Origin: Ardenticatenaceae bacterium
GTDB lineage: Bacteria > Chloroflexota > Anaerolineae > Promineifilales > Promineifilaceae
Direction of reading: 5' to 3'
DNA: 64,000 bases
Assembly (NCBI GenBank): GCA_020634395.1
Contig: JACKBU010000003.1
Location: forward strand, 62,001 to 126,000
The notes under the pieces were generated by a model. The model ran no database searches and was not told the DNA's origin. It was given only the letters and a program-made list of their open reading frames with translations. Below, piece after piece: positions 44,558 to 52,018 of the stretch. The number at the start of each line of letters is the position of its first letter. Position 1 is the first letter of the stretch. The translations under genes and the position numbers were made by a program.

Positions 44558-45040
44558 TTACTCTTCGGCCGTAAACGTACCAGATTGGCCGCCGGATTTG
44601 TGGTGGAGGTGGATGTCTGTCAGGCGCATGTGGCGATCTACGGCTTTAGCCATGTCGTAAATGGTGAGGGCGGCAACAGACACGGCCGTTAACGCTTCCA
44701 TTTCCACCCCGGTTTTACCAGACAGGCGTACCGCCGCCTCAATATCCACACAACTTTCCGTTTCGTTAGGGGTGCAGGTCACGGCGATGTGCGTCAGCAG
44801 CAGAGGGTGGCAGAGTGGGATTAGTTCGCTGGTACGTTTGGCAGCCATCATGCCGGCCAACTGCGCCGTCGTCAACACGTCCCCTTTTTTCAGATTTCCC
44901 TCTATAATCAGGCGCAAGGTTTCCGGCTCCATGATCACGCGCCCACGCGCCACAGCCACTCGTTCGGTTTCCGGCTTATGGCCCACATCGACCATGTGAG
45001 CTTTTCCCTGGTCATCCAGGTGGGTTAACTTTTTTGACAT
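44558..45040 (-). CDS. moaC: Cyclic pyranopterin monophosphate synthase MoaC
   Basis: 160 residues: LTHLDDQGKAHMVDVG, then KKGDVLTTAQLAGMMAAKRTSELIPLCHPL and GVEMEALTAVSVAALTIYDMAK with the catalytic Lys and His. It forms cPMP in molybdopterin synthesis with MoaA. Start at M of MSKKLTHL: a TATAAT box lies nine bases upstream, so this short start is compatible with a leaderless message; the longer reading from 45079 would pass through the PIG-L gene start. Confidence 0.92.
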   Translation of the reverse strand: MSKKLTHLDDQGKAHMVDVGHKPETERVAVARGRVIMEPETLRLIIEGNLKKGDVLTTAQLAGMMAAKRTSELIPLCHPLLLTHIAVTCTPNETESCVDIEAAVRLSGKTGVEMEALTAVSVAALTIYDMAKAVDRHMRLTDIHLHHKSGGQSGTFTAEE

Positions 45041-45049
45041 TGCTCTGTT

Positions 45050-45055
45050 ATTATA
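45050..45055 (-). promoter_or_regulatory. -10 box of moaC, possibly leaderless
   Basis: TATAAT on the minus strand, nine bases before the moaC ATG. On the plus strand the same bases (TTATAT at 45051-45056) are ten bases before the PIG-L gene start, so the divergent starts share about 26 bases. Confidence 0.45.
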
Positions 45056-45066
45056 TGGATCATTGA

Positions 45067-45828
45067 ATGATGCGCACACATTACGATTCGATCTATCTAT
45101 CCCCTCATCTCGACGACGCTGCCCTGTCTTGCGGCGGCCAGATTGTTGAACAAACGGCCGTCGGCCAATCCGTCCTCATCGTCACCCTCATGGCCGGCGA
45201 TCCGCCGCCCCGGCCGTTGTCGGCCTTTGCCCAGAGTTTACACACGCGCTGGGAATTGGCCGCCGACGTGGCCGCAGCGCGGCGAGCCGAAGATGTGCGC
45301 GCCTGCCAGATCCTCGGGGCGGATTTTGTGCACTGGGCTGTTCCCGACTGTGTGTATCGCACCCGCGCAGACGACGAACGGCCGTTGTACCCCACCTGGC
45401 CAGATGCTATCGGCCCTATCCACCCGGCCGAAGACGCTTTGATCGCGGAACTGGCCCGGCAAATGGGACAGCTTCCCGGCGGCAGCCAGATCTATGCGCC
45501 GTTGGCTGTAGGCAACCACGTCGATCATCAGATAACGCGGGCAGCAGCGGCACACTGTTTCGGCCAACGCTTAATTTTTTATGAGGATTATCCTTATGTA
45601 TTGAACGAGGCAGCGTTTACGGCCGTTATCCCACCGGGTTCACCAGACTGGTGCACCCAGGTTATTCCCCTCTCGGCTACGGCCGTTAGCGCCAAAATCA
45701 AGGCTATCACCGCTTTTACCTCGCAGCTGAGCACCTTTTTTACCGATGAAGCCGATCTGGCGCAGAAAATCCACGATTTTACGGCGTCTGTAGGGGGAGA
45801 ACGTGTGTGGCGGCAAACGGCCGTGTAG
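45067..45828 (+). CDS. PIG-L family deacetylase
   Basis: 253 residues. Metal motif PHLDDAALSCGG near the N-terminus and NHVDHQI as the third ligand site, which define the LmbE/PIG-L zinc deacetylases that remove N-acetyl from GlcNAc-type substrates (for example in mycothiol or GPI paths). The actual substrate is unknown. Two ATG codons overlap at the start (45067, 45070). Divergent from moaC with a 26-base gap. ACGGCCGT occurs five times. Confidence 0.85.
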   Translation: MMRTHYDSIYLSPHLDDAALSCGGQIVEQTAVGQSVLIVTLMAGDPPPRPLSAFAQSLHTRWELAADVAAARRAEDVRACQILGADFVHWAVPDCVYRTRADDERPLYPTWPDAIGPIHPAEDALIAELARQMGQLPGGSQIYAPLAVGNHVDHQITRAAAAHCFGQRLIFYEDYPYVLNEAAFTAVIPPGSPDWCTQVIPLSATAVSAKIKAITAFTSQLSTFFTDEADLAQKIHDFTASVGGERVWRQTAV

Positions 45829-45877
45829 TCTCAGAAAACAACAAACCATCCCCACACCCCACCATTGTACTGATTGC

Positions 45878-45907
45878 TTGATAAATACCGCGGGGTCAAC
45901 TTATAAT
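45878..45907 (+). promoter_or_regulatory. Promoter of the kinase operon
   Basis: TTGATA (45878-45883), 18 bases, consensus TATAAT (45902-45907), about 33 bases before the ATG. Confidence 0.6.
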
Positions 45908-45940
45908 TAGGTGCTGAATGAGTAATGAAGGCTTTCAAAT

Positions 45941-47878
45941 ATGGGGCGATTAACTACCCGACAACTCCCCGGTAAACAGGGTCGAAAGAAGAAACCCACC
46001 GCTAAAATCGGACTGCAACCTGGCGATATGCTGCAAGATCGTTATCGCATTGTGGGGGTTTTAGGAGCAGGCGGGTTCAGCTCAGTTTATCAGGCGCGCG
46101 ATATGCGCTTTCCCAATGTGACCAAACTTTGCGCCATCAAGGAAATGGTCATCTCTGCTCCCGATCCTAAAATTCGCGAACTCACCATCCAATCGTTTGA
46201 GCGGGAAGCCAGCATGCTGGCGATGCTCGACCACCCGGCCATCCCCGACGTCTCCGACTATTTTACCGAAAAAGATCGCAGCTACCTGGTGTTGGATCTC
46301 ATTCGCGGCAAAGACCTGGATCACTGGCTAGAAGAACAAAACGAGCCATTGGACCAGGAACGCGCTTTGGATTGGGCCATCCAACTATGTGATGCCCTGG
46401 GGCATCTGCACCAGCAAAAACCGAATCCCATCGTTTTCCGCGACATGAAACCCTCCAATATCATGCTGGATCAGCACAATCGCATCCGGCTGATTGATTT
46501 TGGGATTGCCAAAATCTTTGAGGGAAGCAATAAAGGCACCATGATTGGCACGGAAGGGTATTCGCCGCCGGAGCAATACCGTGGTCTGGCCACGCCGGCC
46601 GGTGACGTATATGCCTTGGGTGCAACGCTCCACCATCTGCTGACACGCCAGGACCCGCGGCTGGAACCACCGTTTACCTTTGCCGAACGGCCGATTCGCC
46701 CCATAAATCACACGGTATCCCCGGCCTTCGAAGCCATCATCATGCGCTGCCTGGCCTATGACCCCAAAGAACGTTTTGCCAACGCCTTCGAACTGAAAGA
46801 TGCATTAGAATTATTAAGCAATGCCGGATCCGTAAGCCGCGAAGTTTCAGCTCCGCTGACGAGTAAGAATGAAGCAACCGTGCCAGAAGCGGCAGCAGTG
46901 GCCGTGGCCAGCAGTTCACAGATTCAACCTTTGTGGGTGTTTAAGTGTGAAGACGAGATCCGCTCTAAAGCGGCCGTTACCGAAAACCGCGTGCTCATCA
47001 GCGTGTATGACAACAATCTGTATGCCATCAACAAAGAAGATGGGCAGTTCGTGTGGAAGTATCCGACGGCCGACGGCGTAGGCGCGTCTCCCTGTGTTTA
47101 TGAGGATATGGCCTTCATCGGTTCTTCGGACACGATCATGTATGCCATTGACCTGCGCACGGGGCGCAAAGTATGGCACTATGAAACCAACGGCTCGATT
47201 TATTCCTCGCCGACAGCCCGTTTTGAACACGTCTTTTTTGGCTCGGATGATGGCCACTTGTATGCGCTGAATGTGCGACACGGCCGTTCCGCCTGGAAAG
47301 TCAATGCCTTCAGCGCCGTGCGCTCGTCCCCCTACGTCGATGATGAACGCGTGTTTTTCGGCACCGAAGGAGGCTACATCTACTGCCTTGAGCTGGCCAG
47401 CGGCAAGACCAAATGGCAGGCCCAGGCCCGGCGGGCGGTGACCTCTTCTCCCACCTTCGCTGAGGAAATCGTCTTTGTAGGTTCACTGGACGGCACCGTT
47501 TACGCCCTGGATGCAGCTACCGGCTGGGCCGTATGGCGATTCCGCACCCGTCGCCCGGTCATTTCTTCCCCGGTTGTACATGACGGCGTCGTCTACATCG
47601 GCTCCTCAGATGGCAGCCTTTACGCCATCGACCTGAACTCAGGCCGCCAACTCTGGACGTATGACACGGACGGCCAGGTCAATTCTTCGCCGGCTATCTG
47701 GCAAGATGCGGTCTATTTTGGCTCGACAGATGGCTACATTTACAGTGTTTCTTGCAAACGCGGAGAACTGCGCTGGCGCTTCGACACAGAAAAGCCAGTC
47801 ATTTCATCACCAACCATTGATGAAGGCATTGTCTACATTGGCTCAACAAATCACCACCTTTATGCGTTGCCGGCATAA
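45941..47878 (+). CDS. Ser/Thr protein kinase with C-terminal PQQ-type beta propeller
   Basis: 645 residues. Kinase about 35-300: glycine loop LGAGGFSSVYQ, ATP-binding K67 in CAIKEM, catalytic FRDMKPSN with D168 (His of HRD replaced by Phe), metal-binding DFG with D186, and APE-like region SPPEQYRG. From about 335 to 645 come seven or so repeats of about 40 residues with Y(A/C)L/IDL..G, as in PQQ-binding WD-like propellers (GSSDGSLYAIDLNSGRQLW). No membrane span lies between, so the propeller is probably cytosolic and senses or binds a ligand. It has a good promoter and leads a phospho-signalling operon. Confidence 0.92.
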   Translation: MGRLTTRQLPGKQGRKKKPTAKIGLQPGDMLQDRYRIVGVLGAGGFSSVYQARDMRFPNVTKLCAIKEMVISAPDPKIRELTIQSFEREASMLAMLDHPAIPDVSDYFTEKDRSYLVLDLIRGKDLDHWLEEQNEPLDQERALDWAIQLCDALGHLHQQKPNPIVFRDMKPSNIMLDQHNRIRLIDFGIAKIFEGSNKGTMIGTEGYSPPEQYRGLATPAGDVYALGATLHHLLTRQDPRLEPPFTFAERPIRPINHTVSPAFEAIIMRCLAYDPKERFANAFELKDALELLSNAGSVSREVSAPLTSKNEATVPEAAAVAVASSSQIQPLWVFKCEDEIRSKAAVTENRVLISVYDNNLYAINKEDGQFVWKYPTADGVGASPCVYEDMAFIGSSDTIMYAIDLRTGRKVWHYETNGSIYSSPTARFEHVFFGSDDGHLYALNVRHGRSAWKVNAFSAVRSSPYVDDERVFFGTEGGYIYCLELASGKTKWQAQARRAVTSSPTFAEEIVFVGSLDGTVYALDAATGWAVWRFRTRRPVISSPVVHDGVVYIGSSDGSLYAIDLNSGRQLWTYDTDGQVNSSPAIWQDAVYFGSTDGYIYSVSCKRGELRWRFDTEKPVISSPTIDEGIVYIGSTNHHLYALPA

Positions 47879-47904
47879 CCACGAAACAGACATGGTGTTA
47901 AATA

Positions 47905-48918
47905 ATGGATAAGTCAACTACATTGGACGACCCTGAAGAAGAACGCGCTGACGAAAACTCGGAACTCGTTCCAGACAAGGAAAACCAGACATCGGCAGAA
48001 TCGAGGGCAGAGAGCGAAGAGGAAAACACGCCCCAGGAAACGACACCTCTGGCTAAAAATCCGTTCGTGGATGTGCCGCGCGGCGAGCCGGCGAAAACCC
48101 GGCCTATCATCAGCAAGGTGACAGAGCCGCTGCTGGCGGAAGAGCCGCACATGCGTGTGGCCAAACGGTGCCACGTAGGCGCCCGGCGAGAACGGAATGA
48201 AGATTCCAGCCTGACACTTGTTTCAGAGGTGGGCGGCCATTTTGCGGTGCTGCCTTTTGGCCTGTACATCGTAGCCGATGGCATGGGCGGCCATTCCGAT
48301 GGGCATGTAGCCAGCCGTATCGCCTCGCGCACGGCAGCGATGCATATCATTCACAACATTTATCTGCCGCTGTTAGAAGACAGTGATAAAGGGTTTAAGG
48401 CGCCGATCCAGGAAGTGTTGGAGCAGGCGGTGCAAAAAGCCAACAAAGCGGTGTTTGAAAACGACCCGGAGATGGACAGCGGCACGACGTTGACCATTGC
48501 TCTGGTGCTGGGACGACGTTTGCATGTGGCGCATGTGGGTGACAGCCGTTTGTACTTGATGGCCAATGGCAAGTTTGAGCCGATCACGAATGATCATTCG
48601 CTGGTGCAGCGGCTGCAAGATGTGGGCCAACTGACTGCCGAGGAAGCCACGTTTTATCGCTATGGACACATTTTGCTGCGCGCCGTAGGCCAGGCGGATG
48701 AGGTTGAAGTGGACACTTACATGCGGCTGCTGCCTAAATCGGGTAAACTGCTGATGTGCAGTGACGGCCTGTCGGGCTTTGTATCGGAGGCGGAGATGCG
48801 CTCTATTTTGGAGCGGGACATTCCGCTGGAAGAAATGGCCGACGCATTGTTCCGGGCGGCGATGGATATGGGTGGTTTTGATAATATAACGGCCGTTCTG
48901 GTGGACTTCGAATTGTAG
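47905..48918 (+). CDS. PP2C-type Ser/Thr phosphatase
   Basis: 337 residues. After a Glu-rich, disordered N-terminal 75 residues comes the PP2C core: RRERNEDSSL, IVADGMGGHSDG, GTTLTIALVLG, HVGDSRLYLM, LMCSDGLSGF and FDNITAVLVDF, with all metal-binding Asp/Glu/Gly positions. It removes phosphate from Ser/Thr proteins, presumably the substrates of the kinase 26 bases upstream. The paired kinase and phosphatase in one operon is the bacterial PknB/PrpC-like arrangement. Confidence 0.93.
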   Translation: MDKSTTLDDPEEERADENSELVPDKENQTSAESRAESEEENTPQETTPLAKNPFVDVPRGEPAKTRPIISKVTEPLLAEEPHMRVAKRCHVGARRERNEDSSLTLVSEVGGHFAVLPFGLYIVADGMGGHSDGHVASRIASRTAAMHIIHNIYLPLLEDSDKGFKAPIQEVLEQAVQKANKAVFENDPEMDSGTTLTIALVLGRRLHVAHVGDSRLYLMANGKFEPITNDHSLVQRLQDVGQLTAEEATFYRYGHILLRAVGQADEVEVDTYMRLLPKSGKLLMCSDGLSGFVSEAEMRSILERDIPLEEMADALFRAAMDMGGFDNITAVLVDFEL

Positions 48919-48931
48919 ATCAGGAAATTGG

Positions 48932-50395
48932 ATGAGTGGCGAAACCACATACTATTCCATTTTAGGTTTACCTTCCAACGCGCAGCCCGAGGCTGTGCGG
49001 GAAGCTTTCGCTTCACACGTTGCCAGATTTCCCTCGGAGGCCCAGGACGACCCGGAATATCAAAAACTTCTACAAGCCTATGAAGTCTTAAACGATCCGG
49101 ATCGGCGGGCGATTTACGATTCTTTGATCGCCGAAATGGCGCCATCTCCGCTGATCGTCAATATCCAGCTCAGCCGCACCAAGCTGCCTATTGCTGCTTC
49201 TCCCCAGGTTTTTTACCTTTTGGTCGAAGTCAACCCACCGCGCCAGTCGGCGCAGTTACGACGGCCGTTAAACCTGTGCCTCGTCCTCGACCGCAGCACT
49301 TCCATGCAGGGCCAGCGCTTAGACTTTCTGAAAACGGCCGTTGAACTGGTCGTAGAAAAACTTGCCCCAGAAGACGTCATATCCATCGTCACTTTCAGCG
49401 ATCGGGCAGAAGTGGTTCAGGCAGCCACGCACCTGACCAGCCGAAATGCCATCATTTCTCGAGTACGCAGCATTCGTGCCTCCGGTGGGACCGAGATTTA
49501 CCACGGATTGCTGGCAGGCGTGGAACAACTGCAGCAAACGCCGCTCAGCCAATACAACAATCACCTGATTTTGCTCACCGACGGTCATACCTACGGCGAT
49601 ATTCAAGACTGCATCGATCTGTCGGTCCGCGCGGCCGGACAGCGAATTGGCATTTCGGCCTTCGGTTTGGGCGATGAGTGGAACGACAATTTTCTGGACA
49701 AACTGGTCTCCGCTTCTGGCGGGCAATCGGCTTTTATCGAAGACCCAGCCCAAATTGTGAACCACTTGCAGCAGCGCATCAAAGGTTTAGGTCTTATCCA
49801 CGCCCGTAACCTGCGCCTAAAAAAAGAGCTGCCTTCGCAACTAACCCTGCAATATGGATTTAAGCTTCTGCCCTTCGCGCAGCCGCTGGAAGCCAGCGGT
49901 TCGGAAATCAAACTGGGCAATATCGAAGGTAAAGGGGCGTTGTCCTTTTTATTGGAACTGACCTTACAACCCCAATCGCACGAACTGCGCCTGAGTATTC
50001 CTTTGGAACTGACGGCCGATATTCCCGGACGCAATTTAAAAGACCAGACCTTCAAAAATCCGGTGCAAATTCTGGTAACGGCCAATCCTCTGGAAACCGC
50101 TCCGCCCAAAGACCTGGTCAAAGCGGTTCGCATGCTGAATATGTACCGCATGAATGAGAAAGTGTGGGAAGAAATTGAAGCGGGCAACGTGGGCGTGGCC
50201 GCCACGCGGATGCAGCATCTGACCACGCGGCTGTTGGAGGCGGGTGAAATTAAACTGGCCCAACAGGCCCACGCTGAAACTGAACGCCTGACAAGGGTTG
50301 GCTCGCTTTCTCCGGAGGGTTGGAAGCGGCTGAAGTATGGAACACGGGCTATGATTGGCGAAACGGTTAGAATGGAGAGCGATGATTCAGTGTAA
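48932..50395 (+). CDS. Protein with J-like and VWA domains
   Basis: 487 residues. The first 70 resemble a J domain (YYSILGLPSNAQPEAVREAFASHVARF, then LQAYEVLNDPDRRAIYD) but the HPD tripeptide that contacts Hsp70 is absent. Residues about 105-290 form a von Willebrand A domain with a good MIDAS: LVLDRSTSMQG, a Thr in TFSDRAE and LTDGHTYGD. A beta-rich region follows. Cells use such proteins as scaffolds; a chaperone role is doubtful without HPD. Thirteen bases after the phosphatase, and 14 bases overlap the next gene. Confidence 0.82.
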   Translation: MSGETTYYSILGLPSNAQPEAVREAFASHVARFPSEAQDDPEYQKLLQAYEVLNDPDRRAIYDSLIAEMAPSPLIVNIQLSRTKLPIAASPQVFYLLVEVNPPRQSAQLRRPLNLCLVLDRSTSMQGQRLDFLKTAVELVVEKLAPEDVISIVTFSDRAEVVQAATHLTSRNAIISRVRSIRASGGTEIYHGLLAGVEQLQQTPLSQYNNHLILLTDGHTYGDIQDCIDLSVRAAGQRIGISAFGLGDEWNDNFLDKLVSASGGQSAFIEDPAQIVNHLQQRIKGLGLIHARNLRLKKELPSQLTLQYGFKLLPFAQPLEASGSEIKLGNIEGKGALSFLLELTLQPQSHELRLSIPLELTADIPGRNLKDQTFKNPVQILVTANPLETAPPKDLVKAVRMLNMYRMNEKVWEEIEAGNVGVAATRMQHLTTRLLEAGEIKLAQQAHAETERLTRVGSLSPEGWKRLKYGTRAMIGETVRMESDDSV

Positions 50396-50888
50396 AGAAT
50401 GCGGCGCAACGCAGTATGAGGGCGCTCTGTTTTGCAGCGAGTGCGGCCGTTTTTTGATGGAAGACAGTCATAAAGCGACCGACGTTTTACCCTTTTCAGA
50501 CTACGGCCACCGCCCGCCACCACCGCCGCCCGATGATTTCAAGCTGGAAACGACGCCGGGTATAAAAACCATCACGTTCGTAATTCCCCACAGCCGCCAC
50601 CGGCACATGCTAGAGCTGTCGGGACAAATCCGCGTGGGGCGCAGCGGTTCGGAGACTGATGATTTTCCGGAACTGGATTTAACGGACGAGGATGGCGCGG
50701 AACTCGGCGTTTCGCGCCTCCATGCCACTATCCAATGGTCGAATCATGGTCTGGTGCTGATGGACCTGGAAAGTACCAATGGCACAATGCTGAATAACTA
50801 TCGCCTGCCGGCGAAACGGCCGTATCCCCTGCACAGCGGCGACGAAATCCGTTTTGGCGATTTACTTGTCCACGTATTTTTTGATTAG
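50382..50888 (+). CDS. Zinc-ribbon FHA-domain protein
   Basis: 168 residues. N-terminal zinc ribbon CKECGATQYEGALFCSECGRF, a proline-rich hinge (PPPPPPDD), then FHA domain about 72-168 with GRSGSE, SRLHATI and the STNGTMLNN loop that binds phosphothreonine. Likely reader of phosphorylations made by the upstream kinase. ATG 50382 is preferred over 50355 (RBS GGAG eight bases before). Overlaps the VWA gene, so tightly coupled. Confidence 0.87.
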   Translation: MIQCKECGATQYEGALFCSECGRFLMEDSHKATDVLPFSDYGHRPPPPPPDDFKLETTPGIKTITFVIPHSRHRHMLELSGQIRVGRSGSETDDFPELDLTDEDGAELGVSRLHATIQWSNHGLVLMDLESTNGTMLNNYRLPAKRPYPLHSGDEIRFGDLLVHVFFD

Positions 50889-50919
50889 CCTGCATAGACA
50901 TATCAATCGGTGAAAGCCC

Positions 50920-51159
50920 ATGGTTTCTGTAATTGTTCATATTGCCAACGAAGATCCAATTGTTTGCGAAGTAGAATCTTTGCCCGACGCCAAAGATTCT
51001 AACATCCAGATTCATAATCCTCGCCGGCGCGACGGCATGGACGTGCATTATCTCGATGAAGACGTGACCTCCGTCATTTTTCCGATGCACCGCATCAACT
51101 TCATCCAGATCCTGCCCTCCGCCGACGTCAGCGAAGTAGTCGGTTTTGTGCGTGAATAA
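50920..51159 (+). CDS. Small conserved-looking protein of unknown function
   Basis: 79 residues, mostly beta strands: VSVIVHIANEDPIVCEVESLPD, NPRRRDGMDVHYLDEDVTSVIFPM, FIQILPSADVSEVVGFV. No signal, span or motif recognised. Its stop overlaps the response-regulator ATG by one base (TAATG), which suggests a shared function in the signalling operon. The role is unknown. Confidence 0.6.
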   Translation: MVSVIVHIANEDPIVCEVESLPDAKDSNIQIHNPRRRDGMDVHYLDEDVTSVIFPMHRINFIQILPSADVSEVVGFVRE

Positions 51160-51902
51160 TGGTTGAACAAATCCCCACCAACCTGGAAAAAAGCGCTCCT
51201 CGGCTCATTCTCATCGTCGATGATGAAGCCCGCATGCGGCGGTTTATCCGCATGAATATGGAATTGGAAGGTTACCAGGTGATCGAGGCCGAAAACGGCC
51301 TGCAGGCTCTGGAACAAATCCGTAAATATACCCCTGATCTGGTAGTGATGGATGTGATGATGCCAGAGATGGACGGTTTTGAAACTTTACGCCTCTTGCG
51401 TGAAATATCTACCGTCCCCGTCATTTTGCTCACCGTAAAGAGCGACGAAGAAGACAAAATTCATGGCCTCGGCCTGGGCGCGGATGATTACATCACCAAG
51501 CCGTTCAGTCCACGCGAACTGAACAGCCGGGTCAGCGCCGTCATGCGCCGCGCTGAGTGGCCAGCCCCGCCGCCGCGCACTGTCCTGCGCATTGATGATC
51601 GGCTCTCCGTAGATTTTAACCGCCATCAGGTTATTGTGGACGATGAGCGCATCGATTTGCGCCCCACAGAATATCGTTTGCTGAGCCAGCTTATCCAAAA
51701 CGCCGGCTGGGTAGTGCCCCACGAAACGCTGCTGGCGAAAGTTTGGGGTTATGAGTATCGTGACGAAACCCATTACCTGCGGCTTTACATAAATTATTTG
51801 CGCAAGAAGATCGAAGAAGATCCAGCCAATCCCAAATATATTCTAACGGAACGTGGGGTTGGGTACCGATTTTACGACTTCAAGAAAGATTCAGCCGAGT
51901 AA
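51159..51902 (+). CDS. OmpR-family response regulator
   Basis: 247 residues. Receiver domain about 15-130 with phospho-acceptor D65 in VVMDVMMPEMDG, conserved Thr/Lys (LLTVKSDEED) and Asp pair (IVDDEAR), then winged-helix DNA-binding domain about 155-240 (EYRLLSQLIQNAGWVV, VWGYEYRDETHYLRLYINYLRKK, RGVGYRF). No partner histidine kinase follows; the gene ends the Ser/Thr kinase operon, so it may be regulated in a non-standard way. A 19-base perfect hairpin follows. Confidence 0.93.
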   Translation: MVEQIPTNLEKSAPRLILIVDDEARMRRFIRMNMELEGYQVIEAENGLQALEQIRKYTPDLVVMDVMMPEMDGFETLRLLREISTVPVILLTVKSDEEDKIHGLGLGADDYITKPFSPRELNSRVSAVMRRAEWPAPPPRTVLRIDDRLSVDFNRHQVIVDDERIDLRPTEYRLLSQLIQNAGWVVPHETLLAKVWGYEYRDETHYLRLYINYLRKKIEEDPANPKYILTERGVGYRFYDFKKDSAE

Positions 51903-51908
51903 TGAACT

Positions 51909-51947
51909 GGGAGAGACGGCCGTTACCGGGTAACGGCCGTCTCTCCC
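51909..51947. repeat. 19-bp perfect palindrome containing two ACGGCCGT octamers
   Basis: gggagagacggccgttacc pairs perfectly with 51929-51947 around a one-base centre. Each arm holds one ACGGCCGT octamer. It lies directly after the response regulator stop, but without a T-run on either strand. Confidence 0.9.
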
Positions 51948-52004
51948 ACTACCTTCCTTCGTTAATCCCCGCTTAGTCCAGTTTCACTTTTCGCAAAATT
52001 CAAT

Positions 52005-52010
52005 TATCAT
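52005..52010 (+). promoter_or_regulatory. -10 box of the Rel/Spo gene, possibly leaderless
   Basis: TATCAT, eight bases before ATG 52019; a weak -35 (TTTCAC) lies 17 bases upstream. Confidence 0.4.
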
Positions 52011-52018
52011 ATGGGGCT

